NCBI GenBank assembly: GCA_946803715.1 | Contig: CAMPET010000003.1 | Span: 36,080-55,579 of the forward strand | Direction of reading: 5' to 3' | Origin: Beroe ovata | Lineage: Eukaryota; Ctenophora; Nuda; Beroida; Beroidae | Length of the DNA stretch: 19,500 nt | Shown here: in pieces, positions 8,896 through 18,800 of the stretch | How positions within the stretch are numbered: the first letter of the stretch is position 1 | Layout: the number at the start of each line of letters is the position of its first letter | Made by a program: the position numbers and the translations under genes | Notes under the pieces: model-generated | Told to the model about the DNA's origin: nothing | What the model saw: the letters and a program-made list of their open reading frames with translations, nothing else | The model's database searches: none

Positions 8896-9948
8896 ATGTT
8901 CTCTCAGCCGCAACTCATTCCTCTGTCAGAAACCTGCTTGCGAGGATTCATTACACTGTCTGATCACTCAGAGTACTTCTTGTCAGTGAATTTCGCCAGT
9001 CAAGCGGAACCTCGAGTGGAGTTGGACGACAAGCTCAAGGCAAAACTCGATCAGTACCCTGGTAAACTGGAATCCATCATGAAACTATCGTTCTCTCCGT
9101 CACTGTTTGTTGAGAATCTGGTCAAGTTTCTGGAGGAAGGATTAGTTCCCCCAACAGATAAAGCGAGTTTGTTGACACTAATAAAGCAGGTTGCAAACTT
9201 ACCAGCCGAGTCAATCAAATCAGTGGACAGTGATTTCAAACAAGTAACGTTACAGGCTATCGATGGCAATGGTAGGACTCATTTCGTAGGGATACAGTTA
9301 CATAGTGTAACCCCTACCTTCGTATGTGACTTACCTGATCATTTGACTCTACCCTCAAATGACTCCTGGTCTTGCCAAGACGTGTTGACCGAATTCATAA
9401 GGGTTATTGATCAATATCAGGCACTTTGGGATGTCCTAGATGACATAGACACAAACACGTGGGTCATTGAACCAGAACCATTCAGTAGGGGCACTCTTCA
9501 TAGGAGGATTGTGATCAAGGAAGATGTCAGTATTATCGTAACACTAGATCCCACACAACCCACCTCACTACCTAGGTGCAGATTCCTAGGATCAGCTCGT
9601 GCCATACAACCCTTGCAAAACTCGCTAGATGAGAGGGGCGAAGAACTGTGGGATCCTGGTCAGAGCTTCCTGGAAAACATCACTGATGTACTGCAAGTCG
9701 AGATACCAGCCAGACCGAATAGTGAGAGTGGTAGGATGAACATAGAGTGCGGGGTTTGTTATTGCTATGAGATGATGGACCAAATACCCGAGATCAGTTG
9801 TAACAATGCGTCATGTCGGCAACTTTATCACGTGGCTTGTTTGGTGGAGTGGTTCAAGGGTTTGCCTCATGTTAGACAGAGTTTTGGAACTGTTTTCGGG
9901 GAGTGTCCGTACTGTAGTAAACCTATGCATGTTCAGGCCGTTCTTTAG
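8896..9948 (+). CDS. FANCL: Fanconi anaemia E3 ubiquitin ligase FANCL
   Basis: A single-exon frame of 350 codons from the ATG at 8896 (MFSQPQLIPLSETCL). FANCL is the RING E3 of the Fanconi core complex that, with UBE2T, monoubiquitinates FANCD2-FANCI at DNA crosslinks in the nucleus. Matches to animal FANCL run through the N-terminal ELF-like part (LRGFITLSDHSEYF), the URD/DRWD domain (ALWDVLDDIDTNTWVIEPEP) and the C-terminal RING. The RING shows all eight ligands in C4HC3 order (C285, C288, C302, C307, H312, C315, C337, C340) and ends FGECPYCSKP. Length is close to human (375). An in-frame GTG at 8863 is not a plausible start. No intron in the coding part, while vertebrate FANCL has many. 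Confidence 0.95.
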   Translation: MFSQPQLIPLSETCLRGFITLSDHSEYFLSVNFASQAEPRVELDDKLKAKLDQYPGKLESIMKLSFSPSLFVENLVKFLEEGLVPPTDKASLLTLIKQVANLPAESIKSVDSDFKQVTLQAIDGNGRTHFVGIQLHSVTPTFVCDLPDHLTLPSNDSWSCQDVLTEFIRVIDQYQALWDVLDDIDTNTWVIEPEPFSRGTLHRRIVIKEDVSIIVTLDPTQPTSLPRCRFLGSARAIQPLQNSLDERGEELWDPGQSFLENITDVLQVEIPARPNSESGRMNIECGVCYCYEMMDQIPEISCNNASCRQLYHVACLVEWFKGLPHVRQSFGTVFGECPYCSKPMHVQAVL

Positions 9949-9967
9949 AAAGTGGGGATTGTAGCGG

Positions 9968-9973
9968 AATAAA
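9968..9973 (+). promoter_or_regulatory. FANCL: Poly(A) signal AATAAA after FANCL
   Basis: A canonical AATAAA lies 20 bases after the FANCL stop and about 115 bases before the TSEN2 start, so the FANCL 3' UTR is very short. Confidence 0.55.
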
Positions 9974-10071
9974 TCTTACATTGTACTTTGAAGGGTGTTA
10001 TGAACTAACTGTTGTAAAATTCTTATATTGTTCCATTTTTGAAGTTTTTGCCTAAATTCCTTTTTCTTTCA

Positions 10072-10082
10072 TCTCTGACTAG
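10072..10082 (+). promoter_or_regulatory. TSEN2: 3' splice site just before the TSEN2 start
   Basis: A long pyrimidine-rich run (10055-10079) ends in CTGACTAG at 10075-10082, seven bases before the ATG at 10090. It fits the acceptor of a leader intron or a trans-splicing site. Confidence 0.6.
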
Positions 10083-10089
10083 TGGAACT

Positions 10090-10884
10090 ATGAGCCAAGA
10101 TAGGAGCCAACTAGACGCCTTGCCAACAGGAGAATCTAGTGACACATTCAACAACCGCTGTGTAGTGCAAGTACCCCTATCAGAAATAACCTCTGTTGGA
10201 GGGAGGAAGAGTAGCAAAAAGAGGAAACTCACATCAAACACATCACCAAACTTTGCGAGGAACATTCCTTGTAAACTGCAGGATGGGCACCCTGGCAATG
10301 TGGTAATTACAAATCCACACGATGCTGCAGCGGTATACATGTCAGGATGTTTTGGGAAATGGTCACAATCTAAAGGGCCTCCCCTGGGGTGCTTTGCTGC
10401 TTCAGAACATCTCATTCTGACCCCTTGTGAAGCAATGTATCTCATGGTTAAGAATGCTGCTGTAATTCACGGTCAAGATGGAGAAACATGTTCTCTGGAT
10501 GAACTATGGAAGAGATGGGGAGAACATGATGTCAACTTTCCCTACAAGTACCACGTGTACAGACACTTCAGAGATAGAGAGTACACCGTGAGATCAGGTC
10601 TAACGTACGGTGGTGACTTTGTTCTGTACGCTGGTCACCCAGATGATAGCCACGCTCCATATGTTGTCAGAGTGGTGGGTGGTGCACAGACACCACCCTC
10701 GTGGAATGACATTAATTCTGTGAGGAGGGTCAGTGAGTCAGTTGCCAAGGAGCTCGTGGTAGCATATGTCACTGATCAGTGTTTGACACGTCATGACAGT
10801 GAGGTGGATGTGAGGACTGTGTTGCTGAAACGTTGGTTACCACACAGGGAACGTGAGATTGTGAACAAACACGATGATAAATGA
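10090..10884 (+). CDS. TSEN2: tRNA-splicing endonuclease catalytic subunit TSEN2
   Basis: A single-exon frame of 264 codons from the ATG at 10090 (MSQDRSQLDA). TSEN2 cleaves the 5' splice site of intron-containing pre-tRNAs within the TSEN heterotetramer. The C-terminal nuclease fold has HVYRHFRDREYTVRSGLTYG, LYAGHPDDSHAPYVV and SVAKELVVAYV, placing the catalytic triad at Y173, H188 and K220. It ends VLLKRWLPHRERE as in other TSEN2 proteins. The N-terminal motif (DAAAVYMSGCFGK) is also kept, but the long variable middle of the human protein (465 residues) is missing. Reading could extend 17 codons upstream to a TTG, but that segment is a pyrimidine tract ending in CTGACTAG, a strong 3' splice site eight bases before the ATG, so I choose 10090. 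Confidence 0.93.
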   Translation: MSQDRSQLDALPTGESSDTFNNRCVVQVPLSEITSVGGRKSSKKRKLTSNTSPNFARNIPCKLQDGHPGNVVITNPHDAAAVYMSGCFGKWSQSKGPPLGCFAASEHLILTPCEAMYLMVKNAAVIHGQDGETCSLDELWKRWGEHDVNFPYKYHVYRHFRDREYTVRSGLTYGGDFVLYAGHPDDSHAPYVVRVVGGAQTPPSWNDINSVRRVSESVAKELVVAYVTDQCLTRHDSEVDVRTVLLKRWLPHREREIVNKHDDK

Positions 10885-11044
10885 CGGTATCAGTTTATCT
10901 GTTTGAACTCAATCTATTATTAGCATGAGATCTGTGATTGCTTTGATATGCACATACTTTGAAATAATCAGTGTTTTGAACTTTTGAATTACTCTATGTG
11001 AGCACAACCCCTCACCCTAACCTCACACACCCCTCTATGTTAGA

Positions 11045-12052
11045 ATGGAGACAATTCTGTGCCAGGGAGCGGAGGGACGCGTGTTCGAGACCACATTCCT
11101 TGGTAGACCCTGTCTTAGGAAGGAAAGGTTCAAGAAGTCCTATAGACACCCGGAACTAGATGAGAAGCTGACAAACAAGCGGATAGCCCAGGAGGTGATG
11201 ATGAGTCAAGTGCAACTTGAGTCAAGTGTAACTTGAGTCAAGTCAGCTGGGAAAAATGTCAAGATTTTAAATGAATGATGAGAAAAATTGAAGATCCGTC
11301 AAATTTTAGATAACAATTTCGAGTCCCTGACTTAGTGATTTCAGAGTCGGATTCTGTGTAAATGTCGGAGTCTAGGGATCAGGACACCCACGGTGTACTA
11401 CGTGGATTTCAAATCAAACTCTATATACATGGAATACATGAAGGACACTCTCGTGATGAAGGACTTCATCGATCAGAATGTGTACGTGCTCTCGCTAATT
11501 CCGATCTCATTCTCATTAATAGTTAATTATTCTCTTTAAATAGTTGTCGTGTTCAGAGTTGTAAATTTGGCAAGGGAGATTAAAACGCGTTCAATCAAAA
11601 TCAATTTATCGATTTTAATCTCCCTTGCCGTGAATTTGATCAATCCATAGCTCATGTTCAACACCCTGACCAACCTCTGCAGTTCTCGAAACAATCGGAC
11701 CCTGGTGGGCGACCTCTGTTACGAAGTTGGTTACAACATCGCACTCCTCCACAACGGCGACCTCATCCACGGCGACCTGACAACCTCAAACATGCTGGCC
11801 ATGCAACGGAACAACAAACACGAGGTCGTTCTCATTGACTTTGGGTTGAGTACCTCCTCTTCGCTTATCGAGGACAAAGCAGTGGATTTGTACGTGCTGG
11901 AAAAAGCGTTCCTGAGCACACACCCTAACTCCGAGGACTTGTTTGCCAAGATATTGTCAGGGTACTGTAACGTATCACGTGACCAAGGGACAGTGATGAA
12001 AAAGTTGGAAGAGGTAAGGTTAAGGGGTCGGAAAAGGAGTATGGTGGGGTGA
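11045..12052 (+). CDS. TP53RK: KEOPS kinase TP53RK (PRPK/Bud32), three exons
   Basis: Exons 11045-11194, 11345-11479 (donor alternatively at 11485) and 11651-12052 give about 228 residues (human 253). TP53RK is the small atypical kinase/ATPase of the KEOPS complex, needed for the t6A modification of ANN-decoding tRNAs. Visible are the shortened P-loop QGAEGRVFE, the lysine in CLRKERF (K26), YRHPELD, the catalytic loop HGDLTTSN (about 135-142), DFG (about 158-160), DLYVLEKAFLSTHPN and the invariant tail RLRGRKRSMVG. The first junction (CAGGAG|GTGATG to TTTCAG|AGTCGG) was chosen because it restores exact family spacing between the QE and CRSLGI motifs. Intron 1 has a 16-bp repeat beside the donor and intron 2 contains an inverted repeat. 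A splice acceptor ATGTTAG lies one base before the ATG. Confidence 0.93.
11204..11244 (+). repeat. 16-bp tandem repeat beside a splice donor
   Basis: GAGTCAAGTGCAACTT, GAGTCAAGTGTAACTT and a partial GAGTCAAGT follow in tandem starting nine bases into TP53RK intron 1. They offer extra GT donors, but using these would break family spacing. Confidence 0.8.
11569..11629. repeat. Inverted repeat in TP53RK intron 2
   Basis: Perfect 17-base arms, GGCAAGGGAGATTAAAA (11569-11585) and its complement (11613-11629), are separated by 27 bases and lie just before the exon 3 acceptor. Confidence 0.9.
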
Positions 12053-12311
12053 GGAAGACAGTGTTTTACAGTGTTTTACTGGTGAGGGTATGCTCTAACT
12101 GTATTGTCTTGTTATGTACTTATCTGTACACTGATCATGCTTGATAACTTAATTTATTTAATCAGTCAGCGTGTGTGCGTATCGAATTCCGATTCATCCC
12201 CATCATTCCAGTTGTGACAAATCTTATTATTGTGATTGAATTTGGGACAAACTCATTTCTTCATTTATTATTATAAGCTTCACACATTATTACACAGTAA
12301 ACGCCCATTAG
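12053..12311. other. Intergenic spacer, nothing recognised
   Basis: An AT-rich spacer between TP53RK and the SIM micro-gene. It ends in CCCATTAG, an acceptor-like site one base before the next ATG. No other feature is seen. Confidence 0.6.
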
Positions 12312-12312
12312 T

Positions 12313-12622
12313 ATGGGCAAAGAAGATGAAGGTAAAGACGAAGATGCCAGTAGGAAACGCAGAAAAGTAGATTCTGACAATGATACTGGTATTGGAAGCA
12401 ATGACTGATATTTGCTAAATATAGGATAAATTCTGTCTGATAACCTCAAGTCCTAAAGCACTCAGTTAATCTGAGTTAATCTGAGTTAATCTGAGTACAT
12501 TTCCTCAGGGGTCATTGATCTGACAGCGCCCTCCTTCAAAATACATGACGTTGTCGATTTGACAGCTCCCATTGTTACGAAACCCGTGAGTTTCTCATGT
12601 TCTAACATTATTTCTTAGCGTG
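12313..12622 (+). CDS. Candidate micro-gene with two SUMO-interacting motifs
   Basis: Exon 1 (12313-12388) begins MGKEDEGKDEDASRKRRKVD, an acidic/basic start with a likely nuclear localisation signal. It joins in phase 1 (donor GTATTG, acceptor TTCCTCAG) to 12509 onward, which reads GVIDLTAPSFKIHDVVDLTAP. The two V-I/V-D-L-T-A-P motifs are classical SUMO-interacting motifs, 14 residues apart, as seen in tandem in RNF4-type proteins. The 120-base intron contains three copies of AGTTAATCTG. The end is unclear. Reading on gives about 63 residues, stopping at TAG 12616-12618. A strong GTGAGT donor at 12586 could instead splice to the acceptor before HEATR5, giving VTKPYVDK and a stop, which would make it an upstream ORF of HEATR5. 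No RING or other domain fits in the space left. Confidence 0.45.
12464..12494 (+). repeat. AGTTAATCTG tandem repeat
   Basis: Three 10-bp copies in tandem inside the micro-gene intron, just before its TTCCTCAG acceptor. Confidence 0.85.
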
Positions 12623-12698
12623 GTATCTCTGTGCTGGACCGACTCTGTCAATTTGTACCAAAGTGGCACAATATTCCCGTCTTGATGCTTTTCTGGAA

Positions 12699-12733
12699 CG
12701 CGCGCAAAATATTGTAATGAGATTTTCGCGCGC
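12699..12733. repeat. GC-rich hairpin before HEATR5
   Basis: GCGCGCAAAAT pairs with ATTTT-C-GCGCGC with one bulged base. It resembles, in its GCGCGC core only, the fold-backs at 5374-5573. Confidence 0.6.
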
Positions 12734-12831
12734 ACGACACATTTTTTACTCATTTCCGTGGATTTGATTAGCAATATCTGCAAACGACGCGCGCTCATTT
12801 TCGATTGTATTGGTATTTCAAGATCTTATGA

Positions 12832-12856
12832 TACTAACCAACCCCACCTCACATAG
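12832..12856 (+). promoter_or_regulatory. HEATR5B: TACTAAC branch point and 3' splice site before HEATR5
   Basis: A perfect TACTAAC (12832-12838) is followed 18 bases later by CACATAG at 12850-12856. The HEATR5 ATG begins at 12858. This is the clearest of the start-codon-proximal acceptors and rules out the more upstream frame extension as first exon sequence. Confidence 0.7.
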
Positions 12857-12857
12857 T

Positions 12858-15800
12858 ATGTCGATAAGTGATCATGGATTGTTTATGGACACTGATGCAT
12901 ACAACTTACTCACCAAGAAATTTGATAAGGAACTATTCATCTTTCAATGGCTAACGGGTCTTGAGAAGGCAGTTCTCAATTACCCACGAGCGGAATTCAA
13001 AACCCAGCAGCCCAAATTAGCTTTAGAACTCCAGGAGCTCCTAAAATCAGACCATGGACCGCCTGTGCGTCGCTTGCTGGGCAACGCCCTAGTTGCTGTG
13101 TATACGACAGGAGACTCATATCTGCTATACGATACAATTTCAGTTTGTCTCGATCTTATCAAGATAAAGACAGACACTAGCACTGTGTTGGGCTGTATTG
13201 AGATATTGGGGCATCTGTACGAGAAATTGGGACGTAGTGCTGGCGGTCTGTTCCCTGATGCTCTGCAGGCCTTGGTTAAATCTATCAAATCCTCTGATGT
13301 CAGCATTAGGAAAGCCTCGCTGTCAGCCATGGAGCAACTGATTTTAGGGCTTGAAAATTCGGCATCTTATGGCTTCAAGGAGCTCTCCAAATCTTTCCGT
13401 GGTTGTATGACGGATAAATCGGTCACAGTGCGGTGCAAGGCAGTCCAGGGTCTAAAGACACTTTCTCACTACTATAGCGCCACTTATACCACTGATCTTG
13501 ATAGCAATATTTCCTTGTGTTTGAAAGTTCTTGAGGGCGCGAACTACGATTGTCGAGTAGCTGTGGCTCGTCTCATTGGTACTCTTCTCGCTCGAGCCCA
13601 CCAGTTCAAACCCAATGATGCACAATCGTCGAAAGCCCGGACCTACACTTCAGAGGAGATTTTTTCAATCATGTCCATGTCATTTCTCCACGGATCCATC
13701 TCCATCCTCAAAACATCGGGTGTGGATCTGGGTAAGAGTGTCACACCTCGTGAGGTGCGGGTTGGTGTCACCGAGGCATACACATTCTTCTTCAAGGAGA
13801 TGAATAACCCCTGGGTTGTATCCAATCTGAACTTCATAGTTTCACATCTCCTGGAGCTCCTTTCAAACGCCAAATCGACCCCATCTCACGTGGAGGCTGT
13901 CTATTCTCGGAAATGTATCGCATTTGTCATGGACTCTCTCATCAACTCGCTGCTCGGCGAAGCATCCCAGCTCGAGATTGCAAAGATTCTGATAGTCGCA
14001 GTACACAAGCAGATGGAGAGTCTAAACAAAACGGAGAACTCCCTCAGTGATGTCCAATCCACCCAACACATCATATCCACAGCGCTCTACCAGCTGTCGA
14101 CTGTGGTTCTCCGACTGGGTACAGCCAGCATGACACTTATCACAGAGCATATCCCGATCGGTGCGGGAAAGAATATCATGTATACGGAAACGGTATTCGA
14201 TGTGCTCCTTCATCCGTCATCCGCTGCCAGACTCACGGCTTCGTGGTGTCTGAGGTGTACTGCGACTGCTGTCCCCGCTCAGCTCACGGCTCTCGTGGAC
14301 ATATGCACAGGTTTGTTCCTCGAGACATTCATGAAAAAATCGCGTGGTGTTCCGACTTTCTGAAAACTGATCATTCATTCGCGACAAATAATCCATCGAT
14401 TTTCAGATAAACTGGAGAAGTTGAAGACCTCCCCTGAGGCTCTGAGCGGGTTTTCCCACTCACTTGCTGCACTGATAGGCGGGGTCAGTAGCTGTCCCCT
14501 TGGTATGCCACACTCACGGAGTAAGCAGGTATCTCCAGTCCCCCTCTCCTGTCTTCTCTATTACCACCTCAATCAACTCCCTTACTTATCCCAATTCCCG
14601 AAATCCACCACACATTTTGATAACCCTCACTCTCAGGTGATGGTGTTAGCTGAGGACATGCTCCGGACTTCCTCCCAGAACACCCGGCTCTCCTTCCCTC
14701 GGACCCAGTGTGGCTGGCTACTCCTCGGCTCCCTCATGACACTCGGATCCCCCGTTGTCAAGACCAATCTCTCCCGACTCATGCTCATCTGGAAGAACGC
14801 TTTCCCCCGGAGTACCAAAGAGTTGGAGACAGAGACTGAGAGAGGAGACCTTTTCACGTGGCAGGTACTTGTCTCCATAAACTTGTTACACCAGTATTAC
14901 TGATGTACTTGAGATACCCCTGATATGTCCACAAACAAATCTTGTCATCTTTGCAGCATTCTGATATGCCTGTCAAACAGTTGAACCATTAAAGATGATT
15001 TGATTGAATAATATGAACTTAATTCGCGACATTTCCCTGTCAGGTGACACTGGAAGGATACTCGGGAGCTCTGATGAGCATGAACAGTTTCTTGGTTCAT
15101 TGCCAAGACCTTTGCTCTGACGACATACTCAGGAGACTGGCTGGTATATGTGAATCCGCGGTGACTGTGCTCTCACACCTGCCGACCATTATCAAACAGG
15201 TTAGGAGAATCACACACAGAGGGTCAAAACTTAAAAAGTGTGGTTGCGATAATTTATTCCACAACCCTCTGAATCATGATGGAGAAGAATGAAAAAAACA
15301 CATGATTATCATCATACTATACGATGATAAAACTCTTTCCTGGGCACTGGCATGAATATTTGATTGACTGAATGGGAATTAACGGTGCAATAGAAATACC
15401 AGGAACACTACATTCAGCACGGAGTCCAGCTGAAAGCAGCCACGGCAATGGTCCGACTTAGACTCTACTCCTGTCTACTCAGAATACCGGCCAAGCAATA
15501 TGAGGGTGCTTTCGCGAACCTTCTCCGTCACATTGGTATGATAAGTCACGTGACATTGTTATGGCTCCCCCTAAGTGGTTGTTACCAACTCACGTGACAC
15601 TCCCTCACATTGGTTTTCATCTCTCATGCCCCTCTCCGTCTCTCACACAGTTTCCGAGCTAGTTCTCAACGATCAGACATGTACTATGACGTCACTACTC
15701 CGCAAGCAGTGTCACCGTGGCGACAGTATCATCCTGGGAATCTGGCTAAAAGATAACGACTGTCAGACTGTCGAGGAACAGTTACAACCTAACAGGTAAT

Positions 15801-18800
15801 TTAACCAAAAAGTGTGTAAACGCTTTTAATTTCTTCATTCCCATAATTATAATACTTCACCCCAAGTCGCCACCTCATCTAAGTCACTCTCAGTAAGACC
15901 CCCCACCCTCCCCCCCCCCTAGTGCCGCGGGATCGGGTGCAGTGGAGCACGATAGCACGTGCGTGTTCATGGAGCGGGACACGAACACGTGGCCACTCCC
16001 ACTGGGTGTCATGGTAGTGGACAGTGCTGTCCAGTTGTTTGGGAAAGTGTTCCCCTTCCTGGGGGATAAACATAAGCTACAGCTACTATCCCACTTCAAT
16101 GAAACTATAAAGACAGGTGAATCTGTTATCAAACAAGGAATACGCGGTTGTTTGTCTCGTGTGGAGAACTATTAATTTTCTTCAAAACACATTAAAATGA
16201 TAGATAAATACACCCGTCACCTCAAATCCTCCTTCTCAGCGAAGGGAAGCAGACATCAAGCAGTGCAAGTCAACATTTTCACAGCGTATCTAGCAGCACT
16301 AAAATTCACATCTGAGAGCAAAGTCTCCCTAGGTAACGCTGAGGTCATCACTCAAGCTAATCAGGTGGGAATGGATGCTAGGCCTATACCGTGGTTGCTA
16401 GGCAATATCTTGTTATTAATATCTGGTACAAATTTCGCTGTTCACCCCTAAAGCACTCCTATTTGACCCATTCTTATAACGTTTTCCCTCGCCCCCCACA
16501 GTTATCTGACGTAGCTGTAACCAGTCCTGATCCGATATTGAGATGTGCTGCAGGTGAAGCTATCGGCAGGATGGCACAAGTGATCGGCGACCCCAAGTTC
16601 ATTTCTACCATGGCACAGGTTTGGAAGTATATAGATGTGGGTCGGGTGAAAAATAAACGGCCTAGCCTCCTCAGATCTCAACCAATTATCTATCACAACA
16701 CCGAAAATTCGAAATAATCAATCAAATTTAAACTTCAGAAAGCGTTTGAGAGTCTCAAATCATCCCGGGATGCAAACAGTCGGACTGGAAACTGTCTGGC
16801 GCTGGGATGTCTGCACCGATACGTGGGTAGCATGGGATCAGGACAACACTTCAAAAACAGTATTGGTATACTTCATGCCCTGGCGAGAGATACTGTGACA
16901 CAGGTGAAAATAATATGCTTTAACCTCATTCAATCATATTGACCAGTGACTTAGTGACATGTTGACAATGTTGACAGAAAAGCAAAAAGTTAATTCCAAG
17001 TTGCACTTTTGACTTGAGTCCAGAGTCATAAGTGAGATTCAATAAATCCTATTACCATTTACCATAACTTATCATTGTACTTGCTGATTCCGTTCCTTTC
17101 CACCGAAATGTCGAACTATATTGGTATAGCTGTCTGCAAAGCTGTTATGTGGGGCCGTGAATTTTGGATGGAGAATCTTTTGATATCTATGTTGCATGGC
17201 AGAAAAAAATAAAGTCACGCGTAGAACTTTCGCGCACAATAAGATATCAATGTCTAATGCGAGGTAACGGTTAGACGCAAGGATGCGCGATGAAACCTGT
17301 ACCTGCGAGACTGAAGGATAATCTATATGCTTCAGTAGCAGAATCATCGCCAAACATAAACTCTCTGGAAGCGTGATACCATCTATCACGGCATTGCTCC
17401 ACTATTTTGTCGTCAAACGGCAGCTTCAGGAATGGTTCACCGTTGCATTTCACTTCCAGCAATTCCGAAGTTTTCTTGAACGTCCAAATGGTGTTGGTGT
17501 ACCCACAGTTGTCCATATCCGATCCTTCAGTTGGGTCCAAGATGAAGGTATCACACACTATTTCGAATTTTGGAGGTTGTTGTGAGTTTAAAGTAATGAA
17601 AATTCTTGCGTCGAAGTAAGTCTCATTCGGCGATCCAAATCGTATTCTGATGTACTCAGGAGTCGAACTCAGCACTGTCTTCGTACGGACTGTGACACGA
17701 ATGAACGTGTAACAATCACATTCGATACGTTGATGGTTGCTTTGTCCCTTTAAAACCCAGTCTGGAATAATGTTGAAGTGATATAATCACCTATAATATC
17801 AGCGATCTATAATATAAGTGATATGATAACCGTGACGGTGATATGTTAATATATGGCATTGCTTAAGAAAGAATGTAACAGTAGTCACATAAAACGTGGA
17901 AATTATACTCGTTTGCCCAGGTGAGAAATATAAACGTTTCATCATCTTGTAGGAACCTGCTATAATAGGAACCTGCTATAATAGCCAGCGTTAGTATAAG
18001 GTACCTGCTTCAGAAGGGAGGATTATGATTGACCATGTCACAACAGTGGTGAAGACTGTTATCACCAACATGCCATGTCCTTTAGAGCTACGGGATGGGG
18101 AGAATTTTACAATGGGATCTGAATTTATATCAAGGACAGAGGGGGGATTGTTGCTGGAGGTTATAAATAACAAATTATTGACTTGCTTGTCGTTTGGTTA
18201 GTCTTAAAAGCTAATCAAAATATGGGGACTGGTAGATATGAGTTAACCGAATCTACTGACATAACTGATAACTCGAATAGAGATTTAAACTCTTATAATG
18301 GGCGAGATAGAGAGAGAGGAGTTGGTAATTAAGATTGATATATTCAAAAAGCCCATGCTGGACTAAGCACGGATTTCTCGTTTGCTTGCGGCATTTTGAT
18401 TTATTCCTCGGGTCATGCTTTCTGAATATCGATGAGATGATTCCATCTAACAGAGCTATTGTCTGCGCTCCGCCAGCTAGATTCCCGCCACTCATATAGT
18501 GTGACCACCGCGAATCTTACACGCAGGACTAAGACGTGTGTCTATGCGTATATTCAGCGAGGTGTGGATCCATTGTAATTGAAAATGGATCTTCTCGTCT
18601 CTGAATTTCCTATTTCGGGCACATCTTCTTCTAGATTTTAACTCAAACCCTATCCCCTGACCCTAACTCTGATTGGGGCCAATGACTTGAATCAGATGCG
18701 TATAAGACTATAATGGGATGTATTAATATTAAGAGCGCGTCAAGTGCGTCAGGCGACTGGTACATTTTAGAAACTTCACGGTCAATGCAAAACTGCCATT

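Noticed and set aside
10023-10445. 140-codon minus-strand open frame opposite TSEN2
   Set aside because: It lies antisense to a conserved coding sequence and shows no family resemblance.
12586-12618. Possible intron between GTGAGT and TTTCTTAG in the micro-gene
   Set aside because: Only 33 bases, shorter than any other intron here and too short for animal splicing; I therefore do not extend the micro-gene to the frame at 12619-12714.
12980-13330. Minus-strand open frame opposite HEATR5 exon 1
   Set aside because: A frame shadow of a strongly conserved plus-strand exon.
13576-13803. Plus-strand second-frame reading inside HEATR5 exon 1
   Set aside because: Overlaps conserved HEATR5 sequence; Ser/His-rich with no conservation.
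17271-17302. Extension of the nested gene's second exon to its first stop
   Set aside because: A GTACAG donor at 17302 and a phase-matched acceptor at 17187 give a better end, [20 protein letters not shown].
18253-18495. Minus-strand open frame starting [11 protein letters not shown]
   Set aside because: No acceptor or donor links it in phase to the nested gene and its second half is low-complexity Leu/Tyr.
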